Assembly: GCA_963978895.1 (NCBI GenBank)
Contig: OZ022242.1
Coordinates: forward strand, 28,876,306-28,940,305
Length of the DNA stretch: 64,000 bases
Direction of reading: 5' to 3'
DNA from: Erpobdella octoculata
Lineage: Eukaryota; Annelida; Clitellata; Hirudinida; Erpobdellidae
The notes under the pieces are model-generated. The model made no database searches and was not told the DNA's origin. It saw only the letters and a list, made by a program, of their open reading frames with translations. The position numbers and the translations under genes were made by a program. Below, piece by piece: positions 41,881 to 54,713 of the stretch. How positions within the stretch are numbered: position 1 is the stretch's first letter; each line of letters starts with the position of its first letter.

Positions 41881-43135
41881 TAGTTTGAACATCTTTCGTA
41901 TTTCTAAATCGAGTGTATTTGAAATTAAAGTTTGTGTTGAAAAACTCGTTTTTTCCTTTACTTGTTTAAGCTTTGTTGAAGTTATTGAAACAATCAAATT
42001 AGAATTAATTATCTCTTAGTTTGGTTTTTGGCAAAACAAAGCTGAATGGGCTTGCCCAAATTACCAGTGTCATTTCCATTAATGGTAATTGAATTAGGAA
42101 TTGAAATGGAAATTATTTTTTATCGGGAATGGGAATTAGAAATAGAAATTAAATTTGGATTAGAATTAGAAATAAGAATGGAAATCACGTGAAAAAAATG
42201 AAATTAGAATTAGAAGTAGAAATTATTATTCATTCCAAAATGGAATTAGAATGAGAAGTAGGAATTATTTCTTTAAAAAATTGAATTAGTATGAGAAATA
42301 GTAATTATTTTCCGATTTAAAATGGAATTAGAATGGGAAGACGAAATTATTTTCTGATTTAAAAAGGAATTAAAATGAAAAGTAGTAATTATTTGGATAT
42401 AAAGTAGTACCTTATCCCCAATAAAGCTCAATCCCCAAATTATTGACCGACAGGCCTCAGTTATTTGATTGGCATATAGTCAATGAGTGAGACAGTGTTG
42501 TTGGCTCCTTATTGTTAGATAAATACATTAATGTAAGATAATTGAAATAGAATGAATAAAATAGTGTACAAATTAAACTTCATAACAACATGCATTAAAA
42601 AAATCTACATGCGCATGTTTCTATAACGGTAACAACATCAACTTGACTTCATCATACAGTTCTCGTAATCATTTTCATGGAGTTGAAAGTATTTATTTAT
42701 GGTTTATTTTTGCATGTTTGGTTTTACAGTTTACTTATAATAAATGTTTGATAAGTTGATTGTTGCCACTACGTATTAGTTTCAGTTCTAGCCAGCCACG
42801 GTCCCAACATTGGAGATGCTTGGGATGCATCCCCCCACTAGCCTAAGTGCTCAATTTTTTCAATGGATAAATAAAGTAAAAACGTACTCAACCCGCCGCA
42901 AACGTGTACCTAGATACACTTATAAAATATAAAGAAATCTGTTGGCATCAGCAATGCGCAATTAATATCTCATTACTACACCTAAGTAAGATATGCTTGA
43001 CCAACCGAAGGTGATTATGTCCTACAACTAGCAATTTAAAAATGATAAGGTGATTCTCATTCAGTTTTCAGTGGTTTTCGCGTTTTTTATTTATTGTTGT
43101 TTGCTGGCGTTGCTTTTATGTTGGGATCAGCACGG
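41881..43135. other. No gene; degenerate GAATTAG repeats
   Basis: 42070-42400 is a degenerate tandem of about 16-45 base units rich in GGAATTAGAAT(G/T). The rest is AT-rich without coding signal. Confidence 0.55.
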
Positions 43136-46100
43136 TTTGAAATGGTCTTCTCTTTGAATGGCTAATTTTGGAAAAAACGACAAGAAAAAAACAACCTTTA
43201 ATGGGTGATATCGGGAAAAACCGCCTACGAAAAAAACAACCTCTAATTGATGATAGGGAAAAAACCGTTTACATAAAAAACCTGTAAAGAATGTTATTGG
43301 AAATAACAGCCTACGAAATTTTTATTTTCTGGTATAAAAAAAACCGCCTACGAAAAAAAAACTGTAATGGCTAAGATCGGAGAAAACGAATACAAAAAAA
43401 ACTTTTTATGGGCAATATTGGAAAAAACCGCCTACGAAAAAACCCTGCCTTTATTGGCTGATATTGAAAAAAAACCGCCTACAAAAAAATCCAACCTTCA
43501 TTGGCTGATATTGGAAAAACTCGCCAATGTGCTATTTCGGTGATGTATTTATTTCCAACTTCTTTATATTGTGTGATGACGTAACCTCAAAATTTGGAAA
43601 AACCCGCTCGGTGATTTGTTTATTTTCAACTTGTGTGAGTTTTTGCAGCTATTCGCAGATAATTTTTTACTTGGAAACGTTTTGGAATGGTCTTCTCTTT
43701 GAATGGCTAAATTTGAAAAAACCGCCTACGAAAAAAACAACTTTTAATGGCTGATATTGAAAAAACCGCTCACGAATAAAACCACCTCTATTTATTTTCA
43801 ATTTGTTTATATTTTGTGATGACGTAATCTCAAAATTATTGGAAAAACCCACCTTCGTGAAATGTTTATTTTCAATTTGTTTATATTGTGTGATCTCAAC
43901 ATTTTTGGGAAAACCCGCCATCGGTGATTTGTTTATTTTCAACTTGTTTATACTATGTGATGACCCACGATGTATTATATATATCCGCAAAGCGTTAAAC
44001 TTTCGCGGCTAATAACTTTTTATTTAAACATTTTAACAAAAAAGTGCCCTAACAAACCGTGTTCAGCGTCTTATAATCTATCAACATGAGTTTTTTTCAG
44101 ACCTGTAGATGGCAATCGGGTGACATACATACATAATACTTACTGACATCATTGTGCTTCTATGTTAGGGACCAGCACTTGACGCACGCTTCGCGCACGA
44201 AGCGTGTGAGTTTGTACACATTAAAAGTAAAAGTAGTCGCACTCAAATCGAACTCTAAGCTAAAAAACAACACCAATGCGCTATTATAGTAATAACTTTA
44301 CGCACGCTTCTCAAGCGAAGCGTGTGACTATTTTATCCAGTATCTGATGATTTTTCACTTGAACACGTTTTGGAATGGTCTTGTCTTTGATTGGATGATT
44401 TTAAAAAATCTACCTACAAAAAAAACCTTTAATGGGTGATATTGGAAAAAACAGCCTACGAAAAAACCCATATTTAATGGGTGATAGTAAAAGAAACCGC
44501 CTACGAAAAAAACCTATATTGGAAATAACAACCTACAAAAAACACAATATTTATTGAATGGTATCGGAAAAACAGCCTACGAAAAAAAACTGTAACGCCT
44601 AATATAGAAAAAAAGCTCCTATGAAAAAAATAACTTTTATTGGGCAATATTGGAAAAACAACCTACGAAAAAACCCAACCTTTAATGGCTGATAATGAAA
44701 AAAACCGCCTACAATAAAACCCAACCTTCAATGGCTGATATTGGGAAAACCCGCCGGAGATTTATTTATTTTCAACTTGTTTATATTGAGTTATGACGTA
44801 TGCTCAAAATATATCCGCAAAGCGTCAAAGTTTCCAATAATAGGAAATTATTAATAATTAGCAATTATTACAGTAAGAGGAATAATAATTGCAAAAAAGT
44901 AAAATGTCGTTAATAATAATTTCATTAAATGTATCCGCAAAGCGTCGAACTTTCCAATAATAGGAATAATGTTAGCAAATTAGTTAGTTTTCGTAAATAA
45001 TAATATTATAATTAATTAAAATAATAGGATTAATAATTGCAAAATAGTAAAATGTCGTTAATAATAATTTCATTAAATGTATCTGCAAAGGGTCGAACTT
45101 TCCAATATTAGGAATAATATTAGCAAATTAGTTAATTTTCTTTATTAATAGTATTATTAATAATTAAAATATAGGAATAATTTATATTTTTATATAATTA
45201 TAATTGGGGAAAACCCGCCGGCTTTCTACTTCGAAGATTTATTTATTTTCAACTTGTTTATATTGAAAGATGACGTACGATGCATTATATATATCCGCAA
45301 TGCGTAGAACTTTCGCGGCTAATAACTTTTTATTTAAACATTGTTAACATAAAGTGGCTTAGCAATTTGTGTTCAGCGTCTCGTAATCTATAAACGTGAG
45401 TTTTTTCAGACCTGCAGATGCTAATCGGGTGACAAACATACATAATACATAATTACATATTACATCATTGCGCTTCTATAGTAGTAACTTGACGCAGGCT
45501 TCGCGCGCAAAGCGTGTGAGGTTTTAAATATTAATAGTAAAGGTAGTCGCACTCAAATCGCACTCAAAGCTCATAAACACCAATGCGCTATTATAGTAAT
45601 AACTTTACGCACGCTTCGCAAGCGAAGCGTGTGACTATTTTAGCCAGTAGCAGATGATTTTTCACTTAAACACGTTTTGGAATGGTCCTATCTTTGAATG
45701 GATGAATTTAGAAGCACTGTCTACGAAAAAAAACTTTTAATGGGCGATATTGAATATAACAGCCTACGAAAAACTCAATATTCATTGAATGGTATCGTAA
45801 AAAACAGCCTACGAAAAAAAAACTGTAACGGATATTATCGAAGAAAAAACGCCTACTAAAAAAACAACTTTTATTTGGCGATATTGTAAAAAAAGCCAAC
45901 GAAAAAACCCACTCTTTAATGGCTGATAATGAAAAAAAAACACCTAAAAACGCAAACTTCCATGGCTGAAATTGGGAAAACCACCGATGTACTACTTCGG
46001 TGATTTATTTATTTTCAACTTGTTTATATTGAGTTATGACGTATGCTCAAAATTGGGAAAAACCCGCCAACTACTACTTCGGTGAATTGTTTATTTTCAA

Positions 46101-46580
46101 CTTGTTTATATTCAGCGATGACTTACGTTGTTTTTTATATATCCGCAAAGCGTCGAACTTTCCAATAATAAAAATAATATTAGCAAATTAGTTACTTTTC
46201 GTTAATAATAATATTATCGATAAATAAAATAAGAGGAATAATAATTGCAAATTAGTAAATTGTCTTTAATATTAATTTTCAACTTGCTTATATTGTTTGA
46301 AGACGTACGCTCAAATATGTGGAAAACCCGCCGGCGTACTTCGGAGATTTATTTATTTTCAACTTGCTTATAATGAGTGATGACGTACGACGCCTTATAT
46401 ATATATATATATCGCAAAGCGTTAAACTTTCGCGGCTAATAACTTTTTATTTAAACAATTTAATAAAAAAGTGCCTTAACCGTGTTCAGCGTCTCATAAT
46501 CTATAAACGTGAGTTTTTTCAACCTGCAGATGGTAATCGGGTGACATAATACATCATTGCGCTTTTATAGTAGGGAATTT
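43136..46580. repeat. Higher-order repeat, about 1.3-kb period
   Basis: Several modules recur in the same order. (1) ACGTTTTGGAATGGTC near 43675, 44367 and 45671. (2) A short-period (about 45 base) array built on CCGCCTACGAAAAAA and AATGGCTGATATTGG. (3) TTTATTTTCAACTTGTTTAT. (4) ATATCCGCAAAGCGTTAAAC, TTCGCGGCTAATAAC and CAGATGGTAATCGGGTGACA at 43980, 45290 and 46410. (5) Paired hairpins CACGCTTCG/CGAAGCGTG at 44185 and 44303, and 45495 and 45608. No transposase or other protein found. It could be a satellite or a tandem non-autonomous element. Confidence 0.8.
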
Positions 46581-46847
46581 AGAATACTGTATTTTATGTT
46601 TATATATGTTATTGACTTAAATATTAATAAAAATTATTTGCATTAAATTGGTATCTTTCTATTTCAAATATATTAAGTATTTTAAATAAACGAAGTTTTT
46701 TTACGGTTCACTTGTTTATCAGATACATCAAAGTTATGAATGACTTTTTAGCTACAGTGTTAAATTATAGTAGGATCGTCTCAATCAGTCAAAAAAAGGT
46801 TATCACTTATCATAGATTGCAAAATATTTTTTTTCGAAGAGGATGTC

Positions 46848-47281
46848 TGTCACGCCGGTGTTTGAAACGCAGCGTGCATGTACTATAGTGCGTTTTGCAT
46901 GTTTTATTTTAAATGCGTGGACCGGCGCTTTCTAATTTTGAATATTTGTTTGTGCGCGTATTAATTTTATCAATTTTATCAATTTATTTATTTTAATTTG
47001 AATGTTTTGCGGGGTAGGCCTACGGCGATTCAAAATTGTTATAAAAAGGCCACTTTGAAATTTGAAATCAGAATTGCGTCTGTTTTTGTATAACTCGGAC
47101 CTGTTAAACTTTGTTGTGTTGCAAATGATTATTATCTCGTGTGTTGGACGTTTTAACTATTGTTTTTTTGATAATTAAAGTAACTATTAATCAACTTGAA
47201 AAATTTAGAAGTTGTTTTTGAGCATCCCAGTTCAAAAATTCTCCAACAGTTGCGACTTTTACGAGGGTGATAGTCGTAACA
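46848..47281 (+). repeat. 5' LTR of a gag-only retrotransposon
   Basis: Starts TGTCACGCCGGTGTTTG and ends ...GTCGTAACA. It contains TTATAAAAAGG near 47038 as a TATA box. The start is repeated at 48875 (TGTCACGTCCGTGTTTA, then CAGCGTGCATGG), which is the 3' LTR. The following TTTGGTTGCAGCAGTGAG is in primer-binding-site position and has the usual look of Gypsy/BEL leaders. Confidence 0.7.
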
Positions 47282-47532
47282 TTTAATTTTGGTTGCAGCA
47301 GTGAGATCGTCAAATTCGGTACATCGATCAAGTTGGGTGAGATTCGTCTAGTGTGGTGAAATTCAAAGAGTCGGTGAACTTCTACAGAGTTTGAAAATCT
47401 GTCAACTTTGCCGGTATTCAGTGGTTTTTGCTGACTTCGACCGGGATCAGCAAAACCAAGCAGGGGTTTGACGCAAATCGACGAGATCAAGAAGAATTAT
47501 CATCGCGTGATTGACGATTGACGTTTTTCTAG

Positions 47533-48770
47533 ATGGAAAAAGAGTCCAGACAGAGCTACAGTCCGTTCAGTTCGACCACGAGGCGACATCCGTTTTCCCA
47601 AGGAAGTCCGATCCACATTTCGAAGTTAAAAATTTTATCGTTGCCGGATCGGCCAGTTAACTCTTTTTTTTGTGAATAGACTTTTGTAATATGTTTCGAA
47701 CTACTACGATTTAAGAAACCGTTGCGCAGGATAGTCCAAGCGGGATCCTTAGTGATTGATGATAGTCGGCGTGCCCATAAGAGTAGTGAAGATGCTAATA
47801 TTAATAGAAGCTCAAAGGTAGAAATAGCTGGGCGTAAGTTAGCACTGCTAAAAGCGGAATTGGCAGCTAAACAAGCTAATTTAGAACAAAAACGCAGACT
47901 TGTTGAAGCTAAATTAGAACAGGATAGGGCTAAGTTAAAACAGGAGAGCAAAATCGCTGATACTTAGTTAAAAGAGGATAGGGCGAGCCGTAGAATTGCT
48001 GAAGCTAGATTAGAAGAGGATAGGGCGAACCGCAGACTGTCTGAAGCTAAACTAGAGCTGGAACGTGAAATAAATCAAGACTACAATAGTCTTAAAATTT
48101 CTTTAGCCGTTTGCACTAGCCGCTTTTAGAATGCTACGAAGGATATAGTGGCGGATTTTCCTCTAGATCCTGCTGCAATACCGGTGTATTTTTAATATCT
48201 AGAAAATCAATCTGTGTCTTACCAAGTTAATGATATGAAACCAAAATAATGCAAGCACATTTAAATGATAGAGCTCGATCAATATTGAGTCAGTTGGCCA
48301 TTGCTCAATTAAGTCACTATGATGAATTAAAACAAATTTTTCTGCAAGAATTTGGTGTTACTCCCATTTCTTGAGGGAGAGGTTTTATGCTGTAAAAATT
48401 AAAAAGGAGGCCTGGTAAAATTTATTCACATGTAATTTCAAAATTATACACAGCTTTATCTTATTATATTAAAAGCAGAAAAATTAATGAAGATTTTCAT
48501 CAGTTAGTAAGTTTGTTGTTTGCAGATAGGCTCAAACAACTGTTATCTCCAAGTTGTGCTGATTTCATTTTGACCCATGTTGAAAAACGCGTTGATAAAT
48601 GGAGAACCACAAGAGATCTCATTTATTTCTGCTCAGGAAATTCTTTAACCTCATGGTTTCTTTCGCGAGTGGCTCATTGCTTGTGTACTTGGTTTAGTTG
48701 TGCAAGTTTTACAGATTCCTTAAGTTCCCAAGAAGAAAAAAAAGACAAGCTCAAAAAAACCGGTCACTAG
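47533..48770 (+). pseudogene. LTR retrotransposon gag, decayed
   Basis: Coiled-coil amino part from 47722 (GRKLALLKAELAAKQANLEQ, RRLVEAKLEQDRAKLKQES), a TAG, then more of the same (ARLEEDRANRRLSEAKL), and a retroviral-type capsid region in broken frames: DPAAIPVYF.YLENQSVSY, SILSQLAIAQLSHYDELK, FLQEFGVTPIS, SHVISKLYTALSYYIKSRK, FADRLKQLLSPSCADFILTHV. The family capsid normally assembles the particle that packages element RNA. There is no protease, RT or integrase, so the copy is either deleted or a non-autonomous gag-only element. Confidence 0.75.
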
Positions 48771-48874
48771 GAGAAGGCACACTCAACCAACAAGATCTGC
48801 CCGGGTTGAAGACAGAAGAAGATGAACTAAGCCGCCAACGAAAAGATTTGTTACCGACTTTAAGAAAGGAGGTA

Positions 48875-48900
48875 TGTCACGTCCGTGTTTAAAACACAGC
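48875..48900 (+). repeat. Truncated 3' LTR
   Basis: TGTCACGTCCGTGTTTAAAA and CAGCGTGCATGG repeat the 5' LTR start, preceded by the purine-rich tract AAGAAAGGAGGTA. The rest of the LTR is missing. Confidence 0.65.
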
Positions 48901-48964
48901 GTGCATGGAAATCCTCATTGTTTTATAGCTACGTGTATAGCTACGGATTGAAGAGCCTTGGGGT

Positions 48965-49035
48965 TCATATGGTAAGGCTCGAACTGCTGACCTTACGATC
49001 AACAGGCAAACGTTCTGCCGCAGCGCCTCCTGTTT
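48965..49035 (-). mobile_element. tRNA-like sequence, possible SINE head
   Basis: Minus strand: AGGAGGCGCTGCGGCAGAAC, then GTTGATCGTAAGGTCAGCAG and TTCGAGCCTTACC. B-box-like AGTTCGAGCCT and a plausible T arm, but the acceptor stem does not close, so it is not a functional tRNA. No copy elsewhere in the window. Confidence 0.45.
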
Positions 49036-49266
49036 TGTAAATTTTAGAACCGATAATTAGTGTTTCCACCGCAAAAGTCAATTTCGGGTATTAAATTTTA
49101 TTTATTTATTTATTATAGTTGTTTACTACTGTTCCTATTTAATATGAACGCAGAAAAGATGTGTTTTGTTTTATATTAATCTTGATCTAGTTCAGTGATT
49201 AGTTTTATATAAACAACCGAACGAACAGGTAAATAAACACGCGAGTACGAACTTTTTTGCTTCGCG

Positions 49267-50007
49267 ATGTCTCGCAAGACATTATATTCAGAAAATATCA
49301 TGTTGGAAGAACAAAACTTGGAGTCTTTGGCTGAAAAGTTGAAGGACAAATTGTTGCCAACTCGTATAGTAGAACTCAGGAAATTCATTAACGAGGCGAT
49401 AATGAGGAATGTAACTGAGGCAGTTAAAACTGAACTCAAAGCATACGTCAAAGAATTGAATAGTGTTAGTGAAGAGAACAAGTTTTTGAGCCTCAGAGTT
49501 GAGCAGTTGGAGGCCCAGTCAAGAGCAAATAACCTTGTAATTCATGGTTTGCCGGAGTCAACCTATGCAGAGGCCTCAACAAATGCTGAGGCGGATAATA
49601 CTCAAAAGGCTCCTTCACGAAGAGATACAATTCAATGTATCTTGAAATGCTGCAACTCAAAACTCGGTGTCGCCGTCTCTGAAAATGATATCTCCGCCGG
49701 ATTTAGAATACCAGGCATCAAAAATGCGCCCCGTCCAATTGTTGTTACCTTTACTTCGAAGTCCATTAGAGACAAGGTTTACATTTCAAGAAAATTACTA
49801 CGCAAACAGGATGGTGGCCCCAGGATCTACATCAATAAACACTTGACAAAGGGAAGTTCAGGTCTTTTTGCAAAGGGAAGAGCCTTGCTCAGAGAGGGAA
49901 AGCTAACCTCTGTCTGGACCCTGAATGGTAATGTCTATGTCAAGAGGATTGAATCTGACAGATCATCGAGGATATCTTCGATGGAGGATTTACAGAAATA
50001 TCAGTAA
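49267..50007 (+). CDS. LINE ORF1 protein (coiled coil, RRM, CTD)
   Basis: An intact 246-residue frame. Residues 15-85 form a coiled coil (LAEKLKDKLL, VKTELKAYVKELNSVSEEN, LSLRVEQLEAQSRANN), 90-175 an RRM (NLVIHGLPESTY, ISAGFRIPGIKNAPRPIVV) and 180-235 the basic C-terminal domain (RIYINKHLTKGSSGLFAKG, VYVKRIES). The layout is that of L1-type ORF1 (transposase_22-like) nucleic-acid chaperones. It ends with TAA at 50005-50007, one base before the ATG of ORF2, which suggests coupled translation. About 200 bases of upstream sequence may be its 5' UTR. Confidence 0.85.
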   Translation: MSRKTLYSENIMLEEQNLESLAEKLKDKLLPTRIVELRKFINEAIMRNVTEAVKTELKAYVKELNSVSEENKFLSLRVEQLEAQSRANNLVIHGLPESTYAEASTNAEADNTQKAPSRRDTIQCILKCCNSKLGVAVSENDISAGFRIPGIKNAPRPIVVTFTSKSIRDKVYISRKLLRKQDGGPRIYINKHLTKGSSGLFAKGRALLREGKLTSVWTLNGNVYVKRIESDRSSRISSMEDLQKYQ

Positions 50008-50008
50008 G

Positions 50009-53000
50009 ATGGCTACCAATATAGAAGATATTAGTTTTGGTTCTTTGGATGATAGAAATTCTTTTTTGTTTGATGCTCACCTCGATCCTGATGTAAATTT
50101 ATTTGTCTCATCTTACATAGACTCAGATAAATATGTGACGCCTCAGGAACTAAACAATCTAACTCGCAGTTTTCGAAGTGACGATCTTTCTGTTCTTCAC
50201 ATCAATTGTAGAAGCCTTCTGAATAAAATTAATGATCTGACTATTTTGCAACACAATAGTAAAGCGAAGATCCTGGCAGTAACTGAAACTTGGCTGGACG
50301 AGAAAAAACTGGATAGTATCTCAATGCTTGGTTTCAAGTTCTTATCTAAGCATCGTATTGGTAAAAAGGGTGGTGGTGTTGGTTTTTTTGTCGACTCCAG
50401 GATACAACTTACAATCATAGATGATCAATTTCATGCCTAAATATTACATCTTTTGAGTTTTACTTCATATCTATTATAGTCGAAAAATTTAAGAATATTA
50501 TCTTGGGAGTCATCTATCGCCCACCAAATTCTAATCTAAATGTTTTTAATGAAGAAATTCACAATCTGTTGAATCGACTTATTCTGCAAGATAGAAATAG
50601 AACTGTGTTTCTAATGGGTGATTTCAATATAAACCTCCTTGAAGCCGGATGTAATCAATCTACTTCAACTTTCATTAATGAACTGTCAACACACTTCCTT
50701 CTTCCTGTTTTTTTTAGTCCCACAAGACAAGGCTCAAAAAGTTCTACTGCTATTGACAATATTTTTACTAACTTCCCATTGGATACTTGTATCTCAAAAA
50801 TTGTAATAGATGATATATCTGATCACTACCCCATCTTCTTAAATCTAAAACTCACTCCAACTACATCTAGTTATACAATGATTAGTTCATATACACGTAG
50901 AGTACATAATGATGAAGCGAAAAATAAATTTTGTGATTTTTTGAAAAGGGCTGAATGGCTGGAAGTGTTTCATGCTTGCGAAGATGAAAATGCACAATTG
51001 GCTTACTCCATCTTTGCTGAAAGATACAAAAAGATCTACTCAGATTGCTTTCCTTTGATAACTACTAATCACATATGTAAAAAGGAGAAAAATGGGTGTG
51101 AATGGATGACCCCAGCACTTCTCAAATCTTGCCATATCAAACGTAAAATTTATAAAAAATATTTGAAGAATCCTACTCCCACAAATAAGAAAAAATTTGT
51201 GGATTACAGGAATCGATTTAAATCAATAAAACTGGCAACTACTCGACAATATTACTCTAATAAATTGCAGTTACATCAGATGAATCTAAAGAAAATATGG
51301 GTGATTATTAAATCTATTATGAACAGACATGCAATTAATAACACTACTAATAAATATGTCGCACCTGACGGTAGGACATTAGTTTGCCACTTGAAATAGC
51401 CGAGGAAATTAACAGATACTTTTCAGAGATTGGGCCTAGTCTTGCCAACAGCATAAGACCCACCGAAAAATCATTCAGAGACTATTGTGGTGATCTAACT
51501 GTTCAGTCTATGGAAACTCATCCTGTTACACCGGAGGAAATTTTGAGCATATCAAAAGGGTTAAACACGTCCCACAGTAGTGGACTTGATAAAATTGAAC
51601 CCTCCTTCGCAAGTGAATTCATCCATCAAATCGCTTCTCCTCAGGCCACTATCATAAATTGCTCATTTGCAACCGGCATATTCCCTAAAGAACTGAAGGT
51701 GGCAAAGATTATTCCTTTACATAAATCAGGAGATGTTGACAAAGTCACCAACTACAGACCAATCTCTATACTGCCATACTTCTCTAAATTGTTTGAGAGA
51801 GCTATGTTCTCTAGAATATACAACTTTCTGATGAAATTTTCTTTACTTAATAACAGACAGTTTGGTTTTCGAAAGGGTCACTCAACTTTTATGCCATTGA
51901 TTTTGTTATACTCGAGAATTGCAGAAGCAGTTGAACATGGTGAATATACTATTGGTATATTTCTTGATTTAGCCAAAGCTTTCGACACTGTTGATCAAAA
52001 TCTGTTAATTGATAAGTTGTCTTTTTATGGTTTTCGAGGTTGTGTGTTAGACTGGCTTAAGGATTATTTACTAAACAGAAAACAGTTAGTTGAATTTAAT
52101 GGTTCAAGATCATTTTCTCGAGATATTTTATGTGGTGTACCTCAAGGTTCAATTTTGGGGCCCTTGCTTTTCATCATTTACATTAATGATCTACTGAAGG
52201 CTTCTTCATTGGTTGAATTTTTATTATTTGCTGATGACACGAGTATTTTTGCTTCAGGTAATTGCTTGAGTGACTTAATCTCAATTATGAATAATGAACT
52301 CGTGAGTATTGATGAATGGTTCCGAACTAATAAACTATCATTAAACATGGATAAAACTAATTATATTCTTTTTCGTACTAGTCATAAAGCTTCTTATTGT
52401 GATAACATTCTTAATATAAACGGTTATCTTATCACATGTGTATCTTCCATTAAATTCTTGGGTGTTATAATAGATGAACATTTGGACTGGTCCAAGCATA
52501 TCTTTTTTATTGAATCGAAAATTTCCAAAAACATAGGTGTCATTTACAAAATTAGTGGATTTGTTGACAAAAAAATATTAAAATTACTGTATTATTCATT
52601 GATTTACCCCTATTTTACATACTGCAATATAGTTTGGGCAGCTAACTATCCAACAAGATTAAGAGGACTACACATTCTTCAAAATAAAGCAGTTCGCATC
52701 ATTTTTCATTTGCCATATAGAGCTCCAACTGGGCCGACATTTCTTGTGAATGATCTTCTAAACATACATCAATTAAATAAATTTCAAATTTGCCTTTTTA
52801 TGTTCAAATATAATAGTGGAGAATTACCTAATGTGTTCATTCATATGTTCAAGAAAACTTCGGAGATCCATACATTTGCTTTGCGATCATCAATCAACTA
52901 TAGATCTGATTTTTGTGGTACTACTTTCAAAAGTTTTTCTATTTGCTGTCGGGGACCTCGGTTGTATAACTCCCTTCCAGTTCATTTAAAATCAATTAAA

Positions 53001-53015
53001 TCAATAACACTGTAA
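50009..53015 (+). pseudogene. LINE ORF2, nearly intact (endonuclease and RT)
   Basis: ATG at 50009. The endonuclease reads LSVLHINCRSLLNKINDL, AVTETWLDEKK, KKGGGVGFFVDS, then after a frameshift near 50436 ILGVIYRPPNSN, VFLMGDFNINLLE, STAIDNIFTN and DISDHYPIF. A second frameshift lies near 51385. RT: SGLDKIEPSF, VAKIIPLHKSGDVDKVTNYRPI, NRQFGFRKGHST, IFLDLAKAFDTVDQNLL, LCGVPQGSILGPLLFIIYI, FLLFADDTSIFASG (catalytic), LSLNMDKTNYILFR, FLGVIIDEHLDWSKHI, SLIYPYFTYCNIVWA and RGPRLYNSLPVHL. All catalytic boxes are present, so two indels separate it from a full-length protein. The 3' UTR runs to about 53405, ending in a short A-rich tail. Jockey/CR1 superclade. Youngest LINE here. Confidence 0.9.
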
Positions 53016-53405
53016 AAAATGTTTGTTTTTTACCTTAATTCTATATTCTTAACTTTTCTTATTATTATATACCTATTTCTCAACCCTTGGTTCATTAATG
53101 ATCTGATTTCTCTGCTTGTCTTTCAACTCGAATAGCCTTAATCTAAAACTATATTGCTCTTGAAATGAAATCTGAAGACTAGAATTTTATTTATTTTTTT
53201 CTTTCAATGAGATTGATTTTGTGTTTTCTGTTTGTTTGTGGTTTATTCTCATTTTTATTATTTACTATAAGGATATCCCCTAGATGGAAAGTAATTCCCT
53301 TGGGAGACTCCTTTTGGGTGATGTTTATTTTGTTGTACTTTTTCTTGTGATCTGTTTTTATTTGCTTATCATCATCCCAATAAACAAATTAAACCAAAAA
53401 AATGA

Positions 53406-54713
53406 AAATGTTTGTCATCTGATTAGACAGCTACCAGACAGCCTCAAACAGCTGTCGACGTATGTATATTAAACTGTTTCGGAACCACCAACTAAACAAT
53501 TTCAACCAAATCATGATGCAGTTTTGGTACTTCTGAGGTTATAGTGCGGCTCCACAGACGCCAAAAGAATCCGACTTTAAGAGTTATCTCAAATCACCAT
53601 GGTCGACAAATTTAACTGAAACAGTCCTGAAGTGCTGGAAACACAATAAAATATTTTTTCCCAAAACAGCTCAATTTTTCCGTGAATTCATAACCTTTCC
53701 TGTCACTTTGATGCAATCAGATTGATTTGTTTTCTATTTTTTTGGTCTGGTTGCGTTTTGGTCAATAAATTACGAGAATAATTTTGTTTTTCAAATAAAA
53801 TTTGCAGTACTAAACTGAATTATTTTCTATAACAAAAATCGGCTTAAAATCGGCTTAAAAACGATTTTTTGAAACTAATAACCAGTTTGTCCAAAAAATG
53901 TTAAAACAAAAATGTAAAAAAAAATGTTTTCAAGAAAGCTATTTATACATACAGAGTTTTTTTTTATTTTATACTTTAGTCTTAAAATATTTTCCTTCTG
54001 TAAAAATATTTTTTTTGAATAGATTGTTCTAACAAAATATTTTTAACTAATTAATTTTTTACTTTTACGTTAAAAATATATAATGCAGTGTTAAGCTACT
54101 CAGAAATTGTAGACTAGTTTAAGTTTGTTGAATCCTGTTTTTATTGATACAAATATCAGTTTAAAGAAAAGTAAAAAAAAAATAAAATTGATTTAAAAAT
54201 CAATGAAATTATTTAAAAAGTTTCTAAAAAATTAATTGTCGAATTAATGTGACAAAATCATGAATGGAATCTATCAACTTTGCATAACGTCAAAAGCGTT
54301 CAACGCAAATTCTCAAAACTGAATTTGTATCTCTATAAAAACCCAACAGTAATTTGAATTTGTTGCAAATTCAATAAATTTGAATGTACCGCGATATTTA
54401 TTAGTGAGAAAAATTTCAGCTCAATCGAATAAGAGGAAATGTGATAAAAATCTGTCACTAAATCTAACTAAGGCAGCCATATACACAGACGGTGTAAAGT
54501 TAAAAGGAAGAATTTAAAAAAGTAGATATCAATATGGTATAGTTAATACTTTTCAAGTGCCTATTGGAATTGCGAGTACATTCTCCAACAACCCTGTTAA
54601 TCGGTCATATAGTTTGCCGATAACAAAAAATTAATGGTCCTATAAGGTTATGTTGTGTGAATTACCCTCAGTCTCAAAATAAATTAAAAAACATATTTGC
54701 GCTAGAAACCTAC
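53406..54713. other. No gene seen (intron-like)
   Basis: AT-rich DNA. A plus-strand patch at 53560-53690 (SDFKSYLKSPWSTNLTETV, LKCWKHNKIFFPKTA) may be decayed coding sequence, but I do not recognise it. Confidence 0.45.

Noticed and set aside
43136..46580. CRISPR array
   Set aside because: Repeats are degenerate, variable in spacing and in a eukaryotic TE context; there are no cas genes.
52000..53015. Intact, currently active LINE at 49-53 kb
   Set aside because: Two frameshifts (about 50436 and 51385) break ORF2, so this copy cannot act on its own.
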